Shown here: piece after piece, positions 6,409 to 8,066 of the stretch
Layout of the letters: each line of letters opens with the position of its first letter
Numbering within the stretch: the first letter of the stretch is position 1
Source: JAICLV01 sp036380925
GTDB lineage: Bacteria > Actinomycetota > Actinomycetes > Acidothermales > Acidothermaceae
Reading direction: 5' to 3'
Length of the DNA stretch: 8,066 nt
NCBI GenBank assembly: GCA_036380925.1
Contig: DASVDW010000145.1
Coordinates: forward strand, 1-8,066
Position numbers and translations under genes: made by a program
The notes under the pieces: generated by a model
Told to the model about the DNA's origin: nothing
What the model saw: only the letters and a program-made list of their open reading frames with translations
Database searches by the model: none

Positions 6409-6861
6409 ATGCGCGCACGCGGGGGATTCGTTTTCGGGCTCGTCGTCGTCGTGGCGTCGGTGGCAGCGTGGCTCACCGTCGCCGCCTGGCGAGACCACAC
6501 CGACCAGCGGAACCTGGCCGCGGCGGTGGCGCTGGCCCATCGGGTGGCCCCGCCGGAGGGCGCGGTCCCGTCGAACGCGTGCCGCGGTGACGGCTTGGTC
6601 TCATGCTGGACCACGCCGGCGCAGCCCCGAGCCGCGGCGGACAGCGTCGCCGCGTCGCTGCGACGCCTCGGCGGCCACGTCACCGTTGCGTGCGACCGGG
6701 TCCGTGTGGGCTCCGGGTCCGCCGCGACGAGCGCGGACGAGTGCCATGTGGCGGCGCGGTTCGGCTCGCGCGCGGTCACGGTGTTCGCCGACCCGCACTG
6801 GCAGCACGGGCCGGGCGGCAACACCATCGACGGGTCGCTCATCAGCGTCGCGGCGGCGTAG
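6409..6861 (+). CDS. Small membrane-anchored protein of unknown function with four cysteines
   Basis: I do not recognise a named family. The 150-residue product begins MRARGGFVFG and has one strong hydrophobic helix at about residues 6-27 (FVFGLVVVVASVAAWLTVAAW) with arginines before it. It is therefore an N-terminally anchored protein with the rest outside, or possibly a secreted one. The outer domain of about 120 residues has four cysteines, C58, C66, C95 and C112, which suits two disulfides. Codon use follows the high-GC pattern of the neighbours. The ATG at 6409 puts the hydrophobic segment at the N-terminus, although AGGGG lies only one base before it. An in-frame ATG at 6328 would add 27 Arg-rich residues. 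A hairpin at 6887-6906 may end the transcript. Confidence 0.75.
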   Translation: MRARGGFVFGLVVVVASVAAWLTVAAWRDHTDQRNLAAAVALAHRVAPPEGAVPSNACRGDGLVSCWTTPAQPRAAADSVAASLRRLGGHVTVACDRVRVGSGSAATSADECHVAARFGSRAVTVFADPHWQHGPGGNTIDGSLISVAAA

Positions 6862-6886
6862 CGACCAGGGCGGACGCCGTCGGGCG

Positions 6887-6906
6887 GGGACGACGCTTCG
6901 CGTCCC
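6887..6906 (+). terminator. Hairpin downstream of the small membrane protein gene
   Basis: GGGACG (6887-6892), one bulged A, CG, the loop CTT, CG and CGTCCC (6901-6906) form an 8-bp stem with a three-base loop, 25 bases after the stop codon. No U-tract follows. It coincides with the left edge of the startless fragment. Confidence 0.45.
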
Positions 6907-7045
6907 GGGCGGCGCGGCGAGACACGTCGGCTTCACATCGGGCTACGTCACTACGGATGGGAAGCACGAGTGGGTCTGTGAGCCTTGCTTCGAAGACTTC
7001 AAGGTCCAGTTCGGCTTCACGGTCACTCCGTCCGCTGACCAGTAG
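6890..7045 (+). pseudogene. 5'-truncated gene remnant ending in a CxxC-containing tail
   Basis: The frame ending at TAG 7043-7045 reads like genuine protein over its last 46 codons: GGAARHVGFTSGYVTTDGKH, then EWVCEPCFEDFKVQFGFTV and a short tail. It has balanced composition, several aromatic residues, and a C-E-P-C pair that could be half of a small zinc-binding fold. No ATG, GTG, TTG or CTG codon occurs in frame after about 6890. Upstream the frame enters Arg/Ser-rich nonsense antiphase to the membrane protein gene, so a normal 5' end appears to be missing. I read it as the 3' end of a gene that lost its start by deletion or frameshift. A non-canonical start or a sequencing error is also possible. 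Function unknown. Confidence 0.42.
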
Positions 7046-7046
7046 G

Positions 7047-7119
7047 CGTCGAGGAAGTGCCGCTCCAGGCCGGTTGGTCCGGCGTCCTCCCGGCGCGCCA
7101 GAACGGCACATACTCGACG
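7047..7119. terminator. Long imperfect inverted repeat between converging 3' ends, likely bidirectional terminator
   Basis: The 16-base arms at 7047-7062 and 7104-7119 match at 14 of 16 positions when one is reverse-complemented (CGTCGAG and GTGCCG blocks around three central bases). Inside, GCCGG (7069-7073), TTGGT and CCGGC (7079-7083) make a further perfect hairpin. The left arm starts two bases after the stop of the gene remnant, and the right arm ends nine bases before the stop of the minus-strand gene. That placement suits a terminator serving both strands. Confidence 0.55.
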
Positions 7120-7128
7120 AGCACACGG

Positions 7129-7464
7129 TCAGCAGAACTCCTCCACGACCAGCAACCGGTCCTCGCCAGATGTCCAGACCGCGGCCGCGTAGGTCAGATC
7201 CTGATCATCCGGCGTCACGTCCTTCTCCTCGCTTGTTTGGGTGTGCAGCCGGACCTTCTTCCACCACGCAGCGGCCTCGTCCCCGCTGAGCCAACGCAAC
7301 GGCTCGTGGTAGCGGTGGACGACCAGCCTGCCGAGCTTGGGCACTAGCCGATCAACCTCGGCGCGATCGAGCCAAACGAATTGGCGATGCCACTCTCGCC
7401 CCTGTGCATCCCACAGCCGGTCGTTCATCACGCGGTTTCGGGGAGCACTCCACTTGCTGCTCAT
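7129..7464 (-). CDS. Small tryptophan-rich protein of unknown function
   Basis: I do not recognise a family. The 111-residue product begins MSSKWSAPRN and ends LLVVEEFC. It is soluble, with no signal or membrane segment. It is notably rich in tryptophan (W5, W18, W25, W31, W58, W67, W68, W97) and charged residues, with short beta-like stretches such as REWHRQFVWL and YAAAVW. This composition argues for real coding rather than chance. The ATG at 7464 is chosen because the in-frame extension upstream (to 7536) reads like untranslated sequence. A weak GGGATGA lies ahead of it. A second Met at residue 13 is an alternative start. The gene faces the startless fragment across the inverted repeat and is transcribed alone. 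A palindrome, GGCGT-GTA-ACGCC at 7489-7501, lies 25 bases upstream and may be an operator. Confidence 0.72.
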   Translation of the reverse strand: MSSKWSAPRNRVMNDRLWDAQGREWHRQFVWLDRAEVDRLVPKLGRLVVHRYHEPLRWLSGDEAAAWWKKVRLHTQTSEEKDVTPDDQDLTYAAAVWTSGEDRLLVVEEFC

Positions 7465-7766
7465 GCCGGAATCATCCCGCCACGGGGCGGCGTGTAACGC
7501 CGGTTGTGCGCGATTGCGTGGGTGTCGCAGGTCCAAACGTAACCGTCACTACCGTGCATCCGGTGCCGTCCGCCTTTGCCGCGAGTTGCGCTGCTGCCGA
7601 TGACGGATCCTCTGCACCACTAACTGGTGGACGCAGCTCTGGGTTTACAACTGCAACAACACCATCGCGCAAAACTGGCTACTCCCGTGACATGGGCCGA
7701 TCCGTGGAACCGTCTTCCGAGATCAGACGTCAAATCGGCGTCCGCAAGGGTCGGCGGGAGAGCACC
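7465..7766. other. Intergenic gap between divergent genes
   Basis: No convincing gene is seen here. The stretch is less GC-rich than its surroundings. It holds the palindrome GGCGT-GTA-ACGCC (7489-7501) near the minus-strand gene and a small hairpin CACCA-CTAAC-TGGTG (7615-7629). Promoters for both flanking genes must lie here, but I cannot place clear -35/-10 pairs. A minus-strand open frame at 7472-7672 has no ribosome site and off-type codon use. Confidence 0.6.
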
Positions 7767-8066
7767 ATGAGCGTCACCGCGCGTCGCGTCGCGCGGGTCA
7801 GTGCACTCGCCGGCCTTACGGTGCTCGCCGTGGCCGGCGCCGCCGGCTGCGCGAGCGGCCACACCAGCCACGCATCAGAAGTTTCCTCGTCGCTCAGTCT
7901 GCCGCCGCCGGCCGTCTCCCCGTCTCCGCCGGCGCCGACGGCATTACCCTCGTCCGTCTCGACCTCGCCCGCGGTCGCCTCGGCGACGCCGACGACGGTG
8001 CCTCCGCCTTCCGGGTCGATCGTGACGGTGAGCCCGAGCGGCCACCCGCCGACCGTTCACCTTTCG
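7767..8066 (+). CDS. Putative lipoprotein with Pro/Ser/Thr-rich linker (3' end beyond the window)
   Basis: The ATG at 7767 has GGGAG six bases upstream and opens exactly 100 codons, with no stop before the window ends. The N-terminus has arginines (MSVTARRVAR), then a hydrophobic core and VAGAAGC, giving a lipidation cysteine at residue 28. The lipobox has Ala at -3, which is less typical than Leu but accepted. From about residue 35 to 90 the sequence is almost wholly Pro, Ser, Thr, Ala and Val, for example SLPPPAVSPSPPAPTALPSS. This is a disordered linker that would hold a folded domain away from the membrane. The domain itself lies past the window edge; the last visible residues (GSIVTVSPSGHPPTVHLS) may be where it starts. 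The function cannot be stated from this part. Confidence 0.83.
   Translation, partial: MSVTARRVARVSALAGLTVLAVAGAAGCASGHTSHASEVSSSLSLPPPAVSPSPPAPTALPSSVSTSPAVASATPTTVPPPSGSIVTVSPSGHPPTVHLS

Noticed and set aside
6338..6889. The upstream extension of the frame that ends at 7045, as a 235-residue gene
   Set aside because: Before about 6890 it is Arg/Ser-rich nonsense in another frame of the membrane-protein gene. Only the last 46 or so codons look like protein.
7047..7119. Miniature transposable element with 16-base terminal repeats
   Set aside because: The flanks (GTAGG on the left, AGCAC on the right) show no target-site duplication, and no second copy occurs in the window. A terminator between converging genes explains it better.
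6277..7654. Shared motif GGGTTACAACTGC at 6277-6289 and, with one extra T, at 7641-7654
   Set aside because: A single imperfect pair of this length is expected by chance in 8 kb, and the two sit at unrelated distances from starts on different strands.
7472..7672. Minus-strand open frame of 66 codons in the gap before the right-hand lipoprotein
   Set aside because: No ribosome site, codon use unlike the neighbours, and no recognisable protein pattern.
1..8066. A novel defence, mobile or biosynthetic system; tRNA, rRNA, CRISPR or IS elements
   Set aside because: Both strands were read. Genes are housekeeping, regulatory or small secreted proteins, with no cassette-like cluster, integrase, transposase, array or tRNA-like cloverleaf.

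Overview
The window is GC-rich, with GTG starts, TAnnnT-type -10 boxes and hairpins without U-tracts as likely terminators. This points to a high-GC actinobacterium. A 132-residue Zur whose metal-ligand positions almost match mycobacterial FurB, and a long three-domain Pta, suggest the Mycobacteriales, but I cannot name a genus.

Left part (1-1824): a lipoprotein gene leaves the window on the minus strand. It is probably a zinc-binding subunit of the ZnuA type. It is divergent from zur, and the space between holds two palindromes, one a plausible Zur operator. The lipoprotein signal peptide contains an in-frame 33-bp tandem duplication. A hairpin follows zur, then an orphan LacI-family regulator with its own palindromic operator candidate.

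Middle (1825-6164): pta (phosphate acetyltransferase), probably read from a leaderless mRNA, has no ackA behind it. It runs head-on into a gene for a secreted CotA/bilirubin-oxidase-type multicopper oxidase, and the two reading frames overlap by 19 bp.

Right part (6165-8066): a small membrane-anchored protein with four cysteines; an open, gene-like fragment with no start codon (probably a remnant); a 73-bp imperfect inverted repeat between two converging 3' ends; a small tryptophan-rich minus-strand gene of unknown function; a gene-poor gap of about 300 bp; and the 5' part of a second lipoprotein with a Pro/Ser/Thr-rich linker.

The genes do not form one pathway. The zinc pair (lipoprotein plus Zur) is the only clear functional unit, and the other genes look like independent units. 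I found no phage, IS element, CRISPR array, tRNA or defence system. The best leads are the signal-peptide duplication, the startless fragment and the long inverted repeat.
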